Assembly: GCF_035046485.1 (NCBI RefSeq)
Contig: NC_085137.1
Coordinates: 13,359,346-13,423,345 of the forward strand
Length of the DNA stretch: 64,000 bases
Reading direction: 5' to 3'
Source: Aedes albopictus
Taxonomy: Eukaryota > Arthropoda > Insecta > Diptera > Culicidae
Shown here: piece by piece, positions 22,830 through 34,139 of the stretch
Layout of the letters: the number at the start of each line of letters is the position of its first letter
How positions within the stretch are numbered: the stretch's first letter is position 1
Position numbers and translations under genes: made by a program
The notes under the pieces: model-generated
What the model saw: only the letters and a program-made list of their open reading frames with translations
What the model was told of the DNA's origin: nothing
The model's database searches: none

Positions 22830-23275
22830 CAGCAATTTTGAATTTTGAACTGCCATTTTGGTTTTAAATCCGCCGTATTTGATATTCTGGTCGCCATTTT
22901 TGAGTTCAGACTTCTTTCCCATACCAAATATACCTCATATTACATGGTTTTAGAGCCGCCATCTTGGATATTCTGGTCGCCATTTTTTTACTCCGGACAT
23001 CTTCCCCAATCTCCATACCAAATATACACATATTTCATAGTTTTAGGGTATAAAACTCGATTGAACATACGCCATTTTGAATTCGGAGGCGCCATCTTGG
23101 ATTTAAAACCGCCATCTTGGATAGTCTGGTCATTACTTTTGGATTCCAGACATCTTCCCACCAAATATACCCATTTTGCAAGGCTTTAGAGTCTAAAACT
23201 CGATTAAAAAGCCGCCATTTTGAAATTGGAGCCACCATCTTGGATTTGAGAACGCCATCTTGAACTTTTTTTCAG
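22830..23275. repeat. degenerate tandem repeat, CCGCCATCTTGGAT type
   Basis: Multiple copies of GCCATCTTGGAT or GCCATTTTGAA are spaced irregularly and alternate with CATACCAAATATAC (about 22920, 23018, 23160) and CTAAAACTCGAT/ATAAAACTCGAT (23050, 23194). The order of these sub-motifs repeats with a period of roughly 100-150 bp. Short frames within it are not genes. Confidence 0.7.
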
Positions 23276-23550
23276 GTCTCCAGTGTTGATTTCCGCACAA
23301 AATCCGTCAACCATGCTAAAGATTACAAAAAATCGACGCAGTTCGATGGAGCTTGGATTAGTTTTATATACATCCACTTCTACCGGTGCTGGTCCGGATC
23401 ACTCAAATGGCCATAACTCCGGAACGCCTCGATCGATTCGGACCATTTTCAATAGCAAACAATGCGGTAAAATTCTGGTTCGATTCGAGCTATAATCCGA
23501 AAAATCGGCCTATTGGAAGTGCCGTAAAAGTTAGTGAACTTTTTTGTCAA

Positions 23551-23599
23551 CAGACATACATACACACACACATACACACACACACATACATACACACAG
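23551..23599. repeat. CA/CATA microsatellite
   Basis: Alternating ACATACA and CACACA units over about 49 bp, part of the larger dispersed repeat. Confidence 0.85.
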
Positions 23600-23639
23600 A
23601 CATCATCTCAATTCGTCGAACTAACTTGATTGGTATATG

Positions 23640-23857
23640 CAGGGCCGGATCTAAGGGGGGGCCAGGGGGGCCCGGGCCCCGGGCCCCCACATTTTAGGGG
23701 CCCCCACAAAAACATTTTTTGGTTGCTAACATTAGCTTTATTTTTCATATTGCTCAAGTACTGTTCGAAAATAAGGAAAAATATTTTTGGTTATCTCTCC
23801 GAGGGGCCTCCACATCCGCTCGGGCCCCGGGCCCCCACAATCCTTAATCCGGGCCTG
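23640..23857. mobile_element. 218-bp hAT-type MITE with exact 8-bp duplication
   Basis: Ends are CAGGGCCGGATCTAAGG and, at the other side, CCTTAATCCGGGCCTG, a diverged terminal inverted repeat. It is flanked by GGTATATG at 23632-23639 and 23858-23865, an exact 8-bp target duplication typical of the hAT superfamily. Inside are GGGCCCCGGGCCC runs near both ends. There is no room for a transposase. A truncated relative is at 54264-54434. Confidence 0.88.
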
Positions 23858-24048
23858 GGTATATGTGACTTGATCCTCCGAGCCTTCAATCGAAAATTCG
23901 TTTTTTGAGTGAACATATAGCCTTTCAGTAGGTACACTTTGGTGTACGAGAAAAGCAAAATCATGATCTGTAGTCTTGATCAACTACTCCGGAAATAAAA
24001 TTCATCTTTGTGTGATCTGATTCTCGTGATGCAAAAGTATTCAGTTTC

Positions 24049-25457
24049 TAAGGAGTGTATCGGAAAGTAGTTGAAAATGTTCAGGATGCTCTATCTCGAA
24101 GCTGGGTTGGTCTTTTCATTTCGGTTCTTCTATGAAATCTTCACAATATAGTTGAGTTTAGAACAGCTTGGAAAAATTTGGAAAATGTTAAGTATTATTG
24201 AAAATATGGTTAAATGAATACTCCTCACAAAATAAAAATCTGCACAAAATGCAATTTTGTTAAGGTTTTTCATCATTTCAAAAATGTGTAGTGAATAAAA
24301 TTTGTACGATAAAAAATCTGGAATATATTGATGCTTGTTAACAGTTATGTACACATAACATATCATTCAACACCGACTTTCAAAATTCATATTTTCGATA
24401 GAAAAATCTCCTATATCTACAAAATGGTCCATTCCAAAAAACGTATATTTTTTGGTTAAACTTTAAAGCTCTGCTTTTAATATCTTAAAGGGTTATATAT
24501 TTCCATTTTTTGCTCTAACTTACTCGTCCATAAAATAAAAAACATACCCTATTTGAAAAAATGCGATGTTTTCATTTTATGTGTTTTTTATTTGCGTAAA
24601 CATGGTTTGGTGGAGCATATAAAAAAGGGGTTCCTCAAAAATGGCCTTTTTTTATTTTTAAGAAATATGCTTAAATGCAGTGGAGATTTAGCCGGGGCCC
24701 GTGGCGTAGTTGGTCACACGTCCGCTTCATATGCGGATGGTCATGGGTTTGATTCCCAGCCCCGGCACTTGCAATTTTTCGTCAGTTGCTCTTCACCGAG
24801 AGCGGCTGACACTGACCCTCTTCTGAGCCCCATGGCTCAAACGGACCCGGATAACTGGACATCGGCGAATTGCTACTCATAATGGGCCCCCCAATCGGAC
24901 TGGAAAGGAACAACGGCCACCTATCATCCTTGTGCTCATCATTCTACCATGTAGAGTAGAAAACTGAAAGCAGCAGAAAGGCAACCAGTTCGATAAAGTA
25001 TAATAGAATACATCTAGGCTCTGTGCAATACTGTAGGTACAGCTGTCAATTGAAATCGCTCACGTAGTGCCCTAGTGGACAATAGAGCTGTAAATTAGGT
25101 TAAGTGATTAAGAATAAAAAAATGCAGAGGAGATTTTTCTTGAAAAAAATAATTTGCCTATATCATGAGGATTCTGGAGCTTATTATATTTGCTCAAAAA
25201 AGCTAACAATTTTCGAACATTATCGAACCTTTTTCGCAATTTCAATTTTTAAGAAGGTGTGCAAAAATTTAAAAACATGTGTTCAGTAATCTAGGTTAAA
25301 AACCTAATTGAAAGAACATTTTTAGAAAATCATTAAAGCCATTTATTTTTTGAAGGATTTATACAGTATCTCCAAAAATAAAATTACTTAAAAGTTGTAT
25401 TAAACTATTTTTGATGCTATTGTAAACATTTTCAACTACTTTACGATACACTCCTTA
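24049..25457. mobile_element. 1409-bp TA-flanked DNA element
   Basis: Left end TAAGGAGTGTATCGGAAAG and right end, read in complement, TAAGGAGTGTATCGTAAAG followed by TAGTTGAAAATGTT on both sides. The outer TA dinucleotides (24049-24050, 25456-25457) fit a Tc1/mariner-type target. It lies inside a satellite-like repeat field that continues on both sides. It has no transposase and carries a SINE. Confidence 0.75.
24691..25121 (+). repeat. tRNA-headed SINE, full-looking copy
   Basis: The head, 24691-24767, folds as a near-complete cloverleaf: acceptor stem GCCGGGG/CCCCGGC, anticodon stem TCCGC/GCGGA with loop TTCATAT (anticodon CAT), A box TGGCGTAGTTGG and B box GGTTTGATTCCC. A unique body follows, ending GCTGTAAATTAGGTTAAGTG and a short A-rich tail. 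The position inside a DNA element and the attached body argue for a SINE and not a methionine tRNA gene. A 3' fragment of the same family is at 42020-42066 on the minus strand. Confidence 0.7.
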
Positions 25458-26200
25458 ATACTCAATACTGGCACTTATTGAATCAATTATTTCATAGGAT
25501 TGCATTTGATATGCTGATCAACTTTGCCTAAAATGAAATTCTAAGTAAAATTGTTAAGACTTTTTAGCGCCACCTAGCGAATAAACGTAGAATCAAATAA
25601 TTTATCGGATAACTCATGAAGTCCTTATAAACATGGCCTAAAGCGAAATTTTTCTGTGCGTTCTGATTCTCGAGCTACAGAAGTTTAGAACTTCTCACTA
25701 GTGCAACCGAGCGAATACATTTTAAAATCAACTTGTTCACTAGGGACTAATCATAAACCATGTTGATGACCATGTTGATCATTTCAGTCCGTCTTCCCCC
25801 TTTCGTCCATACAAAAACTAGAAAATTTGTATGGAAAAAGCCTACGTGGCTTATGAATAGCACATTATCGGATATCTTTTGATGTCCTGTTCAACTTTAC
25901 CAAAGACGTGATTCTATGTACGTGGTCTGATTCCCGAGATATAACAATTTAGAACTTCTACGACTTACAAGTACTACCTAGCGGATATAATTAAAATCAA
26001 CAAGTTTATTATTTGATAGCTCTTAATTCCCCGATCATTTTTTTTCCAAAAACGATATTATATTATATGGGCAGATTCTCGAGATACATAAATTTAGAAA
26101 TTCTAAGACCACCTAGAATGTTCACTATCGGATAGCTCTTGATATCCTGATCAACTTTGCCGGAGGCTCCGTACTTAACCTAAGAATGGTATTAAGTTAT
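25458..26200. repeat. satellite-like degenerate repeats (CACCTAGCG type)
   Basis: Several diverged units share, in order, TTATCGGATAACTC/TATCGGATAGCTCTTGAT, a CAACTTTGCC segment, GATTCTCGAG/GATTCCCGAG, AATTTAGAACTTCT and CACCTAGCG/ACCTAGCGG. Unit length is about 130-180 bp. The segment before 24049 (GATCTGATTCTCGTGAT) and that after 27198 (CAACTTTGCTGAAGATAC) belong to the same field, so two DNA elements have inserted into it. Confidence 0.65.
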
Positions 26201-26372
26201 GCTAGGTAGGTACACTCACTTCGCATTGCAAAACCACGCTTGATATTTACAACACGAGCGCGACGATACTGGGAATAGCTGTTAATACAAAGCCCATCAA
26301 AGCAAAAAGTTTTATTATCACTAACGCCGCTTACTGGAGCAAATATGTACTAAATAACGTACTATCGTAGAG
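26201..26372. other. unassigned spacer
   Basis: Short stretch between the satellite-like units and the next TA-flanked element. Nothing recognised. Confidence 0.35.
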
Positions 26373-27198
26373 TACACTAAAACCTCCATTTAGGTAATGA
26401 GTCGGGACTGCCTAAATAGAATTTTTACCTAAATGGATTCATTACCTAAATGGATTCAGTTTATTACCTAAATGGATTACAAGGTCGCAAAGAAGTTCAA
26501 CAAGGGAGAGTTACTAGGAGATTTAAAGGAGATCATGCGGAGTTTCAGATGGCTTTCAATGAGTTTCAGGAGGGGATGAGTTTCAGGAGGGGAGGGGCTT
26601 CAGGGGCGTTTTCGGGGGTTTTGGAGGGTCTTAGATCAGAATTGCCATTCAATGACTAGCTGGACACGAAACACGAAAAACCTTGCGAAAAACCCTGCAA
26701 AATTCCGCCAGACAGAAAAATTATTGAATGTCGGGTCAAAGTCGGGTCAATTTTTATCGTATGTTGGGCCATTGTTGGACCAACATCGAACAACTGTTGT
26801 GTCTATATTGGGTTTGGTGGCCAAAATAAAAACAGGTGAATGATAGGTTGATGTCGGGTTTGACGTCATCAATGCTGGAGCTGATATCAATGGAATGATT
26901 AAAGGATGGTTGATTATCTCAATTTCAGCTGGAAATGACGCTGGATACGGGCACTTTTCAACACTGCATGGGGTGGGGGGGGGGTTTCGTTTAGGGGGCA
27001 ACATTGCATCCCCCTCCTCCCATACCCTCCCCTAACACCACTCACTACTTCTCTCCCATAAACCAGTCTTATACCTAATCTTAAGTACTCCAACTGATTT
27101 GAACACAATCAAATTCCATTTAGGTAACGTTACCTAAATGGAGGGACCTAAATAGATTTTACCTAAATGGATCCTACCTAAATGGAGGTTTGAGTGTA
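26373..27198. mobile_element. 826-bp TA-flanked element with ACCTAAATGGA subterminal repeats
   Basis: The ends are inverted: TACACTAAAACCTCCATTTA on the left and, in complement, TACACTCAAACCTCCATTTA on the right, each beginning with TA (26373-26374, 27197-27198). Inside each end the motif ACCTAAATGGA is reiterated about four times in both orientations. There is no transposase. A non-autonomous Tc1/mariner/pogo-type element is the best reading. The middle is GC-rich and contains a G run near 26969-26985. Confidence 0.8.
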
Positions 27199-28189
27199 CC
27201 TGACCTCCTCAACAACTTTGCTGAAGATACTAGTCTTCCAACATGCCTCATTTATTCACGGTAATCGCTAAAGTTACTGATCTATAAATAGATCAATGGG
27301 CATTATGGGTTAAAATCCTAATGCAACCCTCTTCAATTATTTGTATCTTAAGGACAGACTTGTTAGAATCCCAAAATGGCCGCCACAATGGCGACTTTGG
27401 CACCTACTCACGATTTCGAGGGCACAAATCTCTTCGAAAACCAGTGCACCTGAGCTTTTTATTTTAAGCTATTTACAAGTGAGCAAGAACAGAATAATGA
27501 AATACATTGTTGTTTGAAGCTTCCTTCTTTAGATTTGTGCGTCTGAAGTTTCGATGCAATGTTGAAGCGGGATTTCAATACGTTGTCCTTAAGTAAGTAG
27601 AGATTTACGCAGATTCACAAGAGCTTCTAAAGAAACCCTACAACTTGTGTCGACCTCAGTCAACGGATTTGCTTGTTTTTCTTACGGTATACTCGTTCAT
27701 ATGTCTTGTTTCTAAAAATGGACAAAGGACGTCGAAATGGCCCATGTAGCCGGAGTTGTTCCGGTGGGTTACTGGGTCAGATTCTTATGAAGAGTGTGGT
27801 ATAGTGTCTTTCAAGAATTTGTTCTATATACATAAATTTTCAATTTGGAATATTTACTTATGTGATTAATCCACCTAAAAGTGTGACAGGAGTTCATTTT
27901 TTTTTCATAAATTAAGATAGAGTATTGATGTCTTCTGCAAATTTACAGAAATGCATTGTCGGCAAGTTTTCCGAAGAAACGATTACCTTATTTGCTCAAT
28001 TTTAGGAGGTATGGGTCTTTTTATGTGGACGACATCCTCAAATAATTTTTCTGTTATTACTTTTTCTAGCAATTTTGAAAAATTTTCGAACTTCTCCAAA
28101 TTTGTTCATTGTGATGAAACTCACCTCCTTCTGCTTTTGTTGTTTGGAATAACGCTCCTAGTGGAACAGCACCAGCATCTCAAAGTCCT
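27199..28189. other. satellite-like relic then unassigned DNA
   Basis: Starts with one more satellite-like unit (to about 27300). CAAAATGGCCGCCACAATGG at 27372 is a CCATCTTGGAT-type relic. Otherwise no feature recognised. A phrase resembling the 18506 arm occurs near 28133-28165. Confidence 0.4.
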
Positions 28190-30010
28190 AAAACGATTTC
28201 CTGGTGAAGTCCTTGAAATCCCTGGTGGATTCACAGGAAGAATTAAAAAAAAAATCCTGGAGGAAAGCTAGAATTCCTGCAGGAATTTATACTGGAATAC
28301 CACATGCAATTACGGACACTAGAGTAGGCAACCTTCAATTTTTATCACTTTTTTTTTTTTTTTTATTAAAACGAGAAAAATCGGGATTTCTACAAATGTT
28401 TTCTTAGAATGTTCCCAGTAATTCCAATAGTAATTACCTTGCGATTCCTTTAGGAAATCTTGCTTCTTGAAGAACTCTTACGGGCAATAACTGGAGAATT
28501 TCCAGCTAGAAATGCTTAAGAAACCACTAAAAGAATTTCTGAACATCCTAGTGGGAATATCTGATAATACTCTAAGAGAAATTATCAAAGAAATCTCTGG
28601 AGGAATCCTTCAAATGTAAAGGAATCCTATCAGAAACCTAGCAATCCCAGCAAAAATATTTCGAGAAACTCCGTCAGGCATTTGTGGCGGAATTTCAAGA
28701 GAATATCTCCAAAGATTTCTCTTGGATTGCTTCCGGGAACGCCTGATGGATTTCTCTAGAAATTCTTGCTGGGATGATTACTGTAGAAATACCTTCAAGG
28801 ATTCCCCCAGTCCACCCGAATTCCTCCTGTGATTTGTCCAGGGACTTCTCCAAGAATTTCTTCATGAATTCCACCAGTGACTTTTCAGAAGTTCCCGCTA
28901 TTGTTTCTCCAGTGGTTTCTCTCAGGAAACTTTTATATATTGCTCTCGAATGTCCTCCAGAAATTCATCCTGTGGTTCCTTCAGAGATTGTTCCAAAGAT
29001 TCTCTTTAGGATTCCTCCAGATTTTTTTTTGCAAATATTCTTCCAAGAACTCATCTGGCATTGCATACCACTAGAGATTCTTGCTGGGATTTCTTCAGCT
29101 ATTCCTGCATGGATTTTTCCTGAAATTGTGTACTCCTAATGAGAATGCTCTTTAAATTTTATGATGGACTACTGCTGCGGTTGTAACTGGGATCCTTTTA
29201 GATCTTTCTGTTAGGAATCCTTCAAGATTTTTTTCTGGATGTGGAGATATTCCTGCTGAAATTGCATGAAAAATCTCAGCAAGAATTCCCGTAGAAATTC
29301 TAGTAGTTGTCCTACTGAAGAAATTCCAGCAGTAATTACTGGAGTACAACTCCTAGAGAAAATCTTTGAAAGATTCACGACAGGAATTCTTGTAAAAACT
29401 TCAAGAGGATTCCTCAAGACAACTCCTAGAGAAAATCTTTGAAAGATTCACGACAGGAATTCTTGTAAAAACTTCAAGAGGATTCCCTTGAGGAACCCCA
29501 GGAGAAAATCCTGATGGAATCCAGAGGAGCCCCAGCAGGTATTTTCCTGTATTTTCCAGGTATTTTCTTGGAATTTCTCTAGATATGTCTGATGGGATTC
29601 TGCTAGAAATTTATTCTGGGATTACTCCATGAATTTCTCTAACAATTCCATCGGAAATTGCTCCGGTGATTTCATTTGGGATTCACGGATTCCTCTAGGA
29701 ATTCCTCCAGAAATACCTCCAGAATATGTTGTTGGGATATATTCATGAACTTCCACTAGGATTTCTCCAAGCATACTTGCTGATATTTCTTAAGCATTTC
29801 CATTTATGCAGCTATTGCCTGGAATTATTCCAACCACAAATGTCTAGAGAAATTACAGAAGCATTCAGGAAAAACAAATAACAGAACCTTACCAGTAAGA
29901 ATATCATGATAAATTCCTGGAAGAGTATCTAGAGAAATTCTGAAAAAATGTTAGAAGAATTTCTGGAGGAATTCTTGAATAATTTCCAAAAGAAATTTAC
30001 AAAGAAGTTA
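28190..30010. repeat. dodecamer array, block 8, mixed polarity
   Basis: Starts with + polarity modules (CCTGGTGAAGTCCTTGAAAT), then from about 28780 to 29800 the modules are complemented (ATTCCTCCAGAAATTC type), and + polarity returns near 29900-30000. A 75-bp-scale direct duplication is visible near 29350-29480 (ACTCCTAGAGAAAATCTTTG appears twice). Open frames up to 121 aa are by-products. Confidence 0.82.
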
Positions 30011-30295
30011 CTGCTAAATTATGATTTTCTTATAGTGATGTTTTGGAAGAGTGTGCATGTGCTGTAACTTTTCAGTTCAGCACTACCTAAGTATAGAATT
30101 AGCACACGTAAATAAAAACAAAAAGAAAGCACTACCTTGTGCCTAACAATTGGCAAACTGCGTACCAAAACGAACCTGTTACAGCGGCAACCCTTCTCTA
30201 GATCAGCTGTAAACAAGTGAGTGCATCATACATTTCTTTTCCAATGTCGTAACATTAAACAGTATTCGGCTGATCAGGCACCACCTCCGCCTATG

Positions 30296-30575
30296 TATAA
30301 AAAATTTCTGACACCAGCGGTCGGAACACAATTTAGATTCTAGGTAAGCTAAAATAAATATGCATTTCGAAATGATCGTGCATCGAGCTTGATCTTGCTT
30401 GAGCTGGATTGATCACCCGTGGATATTACTCCAGTATCGCCAAACTAGCTTCACTCACGCAAGGAACCAATGAGATATCTGCCGGGAACTAGCAGGCATC
30501 TTTAGTGTGTGATTGTTTGTGATCTTCTATTCTATTTTTAGGTGACAATGGCGCCTGCCACGTCAGCTTGCAGGT
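30296..30575 (+). promoter_or_regulatory. possible TATA promoter with short first exons
   Basis: TATAAAAAA at 30296-30304 is followed about 40 bp later by TAG|GTAAGC, a candidate donor at 30344. Then CTATTTTTAG forms a candidate acceptor ending at 30541, and ATG at 30548 has a favourable context (ACAATGG). It opens MAPATSACR and reaches TTGCAG|GTTAAT, a weak donor at 30574. The 198-bp gap is typical of a short insect intron. Without transcripts this is only a motif pattern. Read through, the frame closes after 17 codons. Confidence 0.2.
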
Positions 30576-30850
30576 TAATGAGGAAATGGAGAAGGGAGTG
30601 ATGATTGCATCGGTTGTATCCACAGCACATCGAATATACCTTTACTTCTGCACAAATTCATGCGGATGTTGGAGTGTTGGTGGGATACGGTTGGCAGAGG
30701 GTTCACACATTCGTGCGTGGATGCCAGGTGTAAGGTGAATGATAAGTGTGTTTATTACTCTGAAGATATTGCCGCACGATGCTCTAGATTGCCTAACTCT
30801 TAGGCGTTATCTGATAGGTTTAAACTGTGCTGTGAAAGTTCGAAGGAAGG
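30576..30850. other. unassigned single-copy-looking DNA
   Basis: No repeat or gene recognised. Confidence 0.3.
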
Positions 30851-30859
30851 GAACCGTTT

Positions 30860-31026
30860 TTTTAACCCGTTTGAACATATGATTCTACATGAATTGTAGA
30901 TGTAGAGACGAGGGAGAAATTGTATAGAAAGATACAAAATATGAGGAAAGGGACGGGCCAGAGATTGAACCCACGACTTTCTGCATACGAATCAGAAGCG
31001 GTAGCCACTAGACCACCAAGCCCGTC
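30860..31026 (-). repeat. tRNA-headed SINE, minus strand
   Basis: On the minus strand the head (31026-30952) has acceptor stem GACGGGC/GCCCGTC, A-box-like TGGTGGTCTAGTGG and B box GGGTTCAATCTC. A T-rich body follows to about 30860. The anticodon arm is imperfect. It is a different head from that at 24691. Confidence 0.65.
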
Positions 31027-31567
31027 TCTCGAAATTATCGTGTTTCGACCGGGAATATCTAATTCAGACACCCCAAGAATCGCCCACGTTCCACTTCGCT
31101 TATATGGGTCCTACTTTTACGATGTGCGTTTCGTCCCACTCTCCTCCTAGGCTTACAATCCGACGTGAGGTGACTCAGGACTTATCATCCAGCTCCAGCA
31201 CGTTCGTGTAGCCAGTCCAGCAGAGTTGCCGTGGAAATGTAATTTAAGTAATATTTTTCCTCCGACCGATTTGGCTGTGGCCAATCCCGGTCCCAGTCGG
31301 TCGTCGTAAAGGGCACGACTGACTCATGTTGCTTTGGCATACACGAGTATGAGAAGTGATGCGACCAGTCTCTTCTCTTGTACCTATAGAGAAGTGACAA
31401 CGCCGGTCCTTGAGGGGTCCTTCGCCGTCGCCGCCGCCGCCGCCGCCACCACCACTGCAACTAATGGTGGTCATTATTTTCCGCAAGGGATTTTTTGGGG
31501 ACGTGTATTCGATTATCGCCCCGATGACTGACCGCGTCCGCGGCGAGAAGGACTAACGACCGCGCAG
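31027..31567. other. single-copy-looking DNA up to the hAT target site
   Basis: GC-richer sequence with a GCC microsatellite (31423-31456). It ends with the target copy CCGCGCAG at 31560-31567. The continuation of the pre-insertion locus is at 39538 onward. Frames here are low-complexity and not called as genes. Confidence 0.45.
31423..31456. repeat. GCC trinucleotide microsatellite
   Basis: Runs of GCC/CGC and ACC over 34 bp. They yield poly-Ala or poly-Arg in spurious frames. Confidence 0.85.
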
Positions 31568-31789
31568 CATTGGCGTAGCTAGGGGGGGTTCCAGGGGTGC
31601 CTGGCACCCCCTAGACCAAATTTGGCACCCCCTAGAATTTTTCCTTGACAGGCACCTAAAATTTAAAACTTTACACAATAATTTCAAAATTTATGAACAA
31701 AACTTAAGCACACCTGGAATTACTTATATACCTATTGCACGTTTTGGCGTTTCCTTATGTTGGTATGAACAATGAACAAACATGGTTTT

Positions 31790-33940
31790 CTCCAGAAATA
31801 CCTCTATCTATTTATACAGTGATTTTTCTAGGCCTTCAAATATAGATTCCTCCCAATATTTCTACAATAAACTTACCTCAGGATTCTGCTTCCTGATGGG
31901 GTTGTACATACAAGAAGTTTCTGCAGAGATTGATCCAGCAATTCCTCCGGTGCTTCTTCCAGGAATTCCTTCAGAGATTTTATTCATAGATTCTGCCATA
32001 AATTTCTCATGATGTTCCTCCAGGAGGTTATATTGACCTTCCTCCGGGAATTGTGGCTAGGATTCCTCAAGCAACTCCTGCTGAGATTCTTCTAGCAATT
32101 TCTCTTAGAACTCCTCCAAAAAATATCACTCTGGTACCCACAGGAATTCTATTAGGGAAGTTCTTCTGGAGATTCTTCCGGAAAATCTCCCTGGGATTTA
32201 TCTACAAATCCCTTCAGAGATTTCTTGAAGGATTTTTCCTCTAAAAAATCCACAGGGGATTTCTCCAAGAACTTCTATCGACCTTTCCATTAGGGATTCC
32301 TCCAGTATACTTCTACCGATTATTTCAAGGAGAACTGTAGGTATTCCTCCAGGCATTTGTAAGAGGAACTTCTCTTAGGATACCCTCGACATTCGTGATT
32401 CAAGTATTTCCTAGAAATTACTTCTATGATACCTCCCGGAAACCTGGGAATTTCTCCAGATATTCCAGCTGATATTCCTCAAGCAATTCCTGCGATTGTT
32501 CCAGCTATTCTTCCTCCAGAAATTTTAACTGTGATACGTCAGAAACTATGGTATGGATTTTTATAGAGCTTTCTCCTGGCTTTTTTGCTGGGATCTTACT
32601 AGGTATTCTTCCTGGAATTCTTGCAGAAATTCTTTTAATTGTTCTACTAGGAATTTCTCCAAGGACTCATCCACGAATTCCTCTAGAGATTTTATTCAAA
32701 GATTCCTCCAGAAATGCCTCATGGAATTCCTTCAGAAATTCCTTTTGGCCTTCCTCCAAGAATACCTCAATCAACTCCTCCTGCGGTTCTTCCAGCAATT
32801 CCTCCAGAAGTTCGTACTATGACAGGTCCAGAAATTCTTCTAGTGATTCCTATATGAATTTATCCTAGCATAATGGCTGGAATCCTTCCGGGAAATCTTC
32901 CTGAGATTCCTTCAGAAATTGCTACTACGATTCTTTCAGGGCCTTCTTTATATTTTTTCCAGAATTCCTCTACCGGTTCTTGCAGGGACTTCCCTGGGTA
33001 TTCCAAGCATTTTTTTTTCTTTAGATCCCCCAGGTATTCCTGTTGGGGTTTTTATAGAAATTCCTGTATAATGTACTCCAGCAATTCCTCCTAGGATTTC
33101 TGCTTCGATTTCCACAATGATACATTCCAGAATCCTTCGAAGAATACCTCCTCAGATTTTTCTGTGATTTCTTTAGAAGCTGTCCGGTAATCCCTCCAGG
33201 AATTTTTATCCAAGGATTCTCTCATAATTTTCTCATGGATTTTCTCCAGGAATTCCTCTTGGCCTTTGTACAGGAATTTAAGCTGGATTTATCAAGCTAT
33301 TTCTGCTGTAATTCTTCCAGCAATTCCTCCTAGAACTTCTTCAGACACACTTACTATAATACAATTTTTCTAAGAATTTTTCCATTGATTTCTTCAAAAA
33401 CATGCTGGGATTATTCAAGGAAATCTTCCCAGGAGCTTCCTGGAAATCCTAAAGGTTTTTTTTTTCGGGGATTTCTCCAAATATTTTTCATTGGATTCCT
33501 CCAGGAATTTCTTTTGACTTTCATTCAGGAACTGCTCCTGGGATTCTATAAGCGATTTCAGCTGCTTCCAATGTTTCAGACAGCCTCCAGAAATTCTTAC
33601 TGTGATACCTGCAGGAATCCCTCTAGGGATTTCTCCAGGCATTCTTGCTGGGATTCTTCTAGGAAGTTTTCCTAGGATACTTCCAGGAATGCTTTTGATT
33701 GTTTCGTGGATTTTTCCAAAGACTCATCCAAGAATTCCTCTAGAGTTTTTAATCATGGATTACTCAAGAAATTAATCATGGTATTGCTTCTGGAACTCCT
33801 CTTAGCATTCTTCAAAGAATTCCAGCTAAAGGAATCCCAACAGAAATCTCTGTAGGAATTCCTTAACGAATTTCGAGAATAGTTTTTAATAGTTTTCCAG
33901 AGAAATCCTTGGAGGTATTACTAGACAATTCTCTAGTGAA
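31790..33940 (-). repeat. dodecamer array, block 9 (2.1 kb, minus polarity)
   Basis: Complemented modules of ATTCCTCCAGGAATT and CTTCTGGAG type run through the left part of the hAT-like element. Polarity returns to + after about 33830. Open frames to 106 aa (I-P-S-G-I-L type peptides) reflect the 12-base period. Confidence 0.83.
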
Positions 33941-34024
33941 AAATCCTATAGGAACGAACGGGAAAAACAAATTGATTAGAAGGCACCGAATGTTGCTAAT
34001 TGAAAAATTGAGAGATGAATTTGT

Positions 34025-34100
34025 GAAAAAATGTTCTGGTGAGATTTGAACCCACGACTCCGTATTTGGTAGACCACAGTATGGCCATTTCTTTGAGGGT
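34025..34100 (-). repeat. tRNA-like SINE head, minus strand
   Basis: On the minus strand: GGTCTACCAAATACGGAGTC followed by a clean B box GGGTTCAAATCTCACCAG. The A-box half is weaker (GGCCATACTGTGG). It separates two array blocks of different module type. Confidence 0.5.
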
Positions 34101-34139
34101 TCTTTTGGCATGATTGTTTTTTTTTTAATTTCTGTGGTA

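Larger units (their letters stand above)
23380..23995. repeat. CA-repeat-bearing dispersed repeat
   Basis: A unit containing AACTCCGGAACGCCTCGAT, a CA/CATA microsatellite (23551-23599), ATCTCAATTCGTCGAAC and AACATATAGCCTTTCAGTAG. From memory this is a common mosquito dispersed repeat. It is interrupted at 23632-23865 by a MITE whose target duplication lies within it. Confidence 0.65.

Noticed and set aside
24691..24767. Functional tRNA-Met gene
   Set aside because: The cloverleaf and CAT anticodon are good, but it is followed by a SINE-type body with a family-wide 3' end (partial copy at 42020-42066) and lies inside a DNA element. The D-arm spacing is also irregular.
28774..29139. 121-aa proline/isoleucine-rich protein
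   Set aside because: Also a by-product of the array, with no start-site context and no domain.
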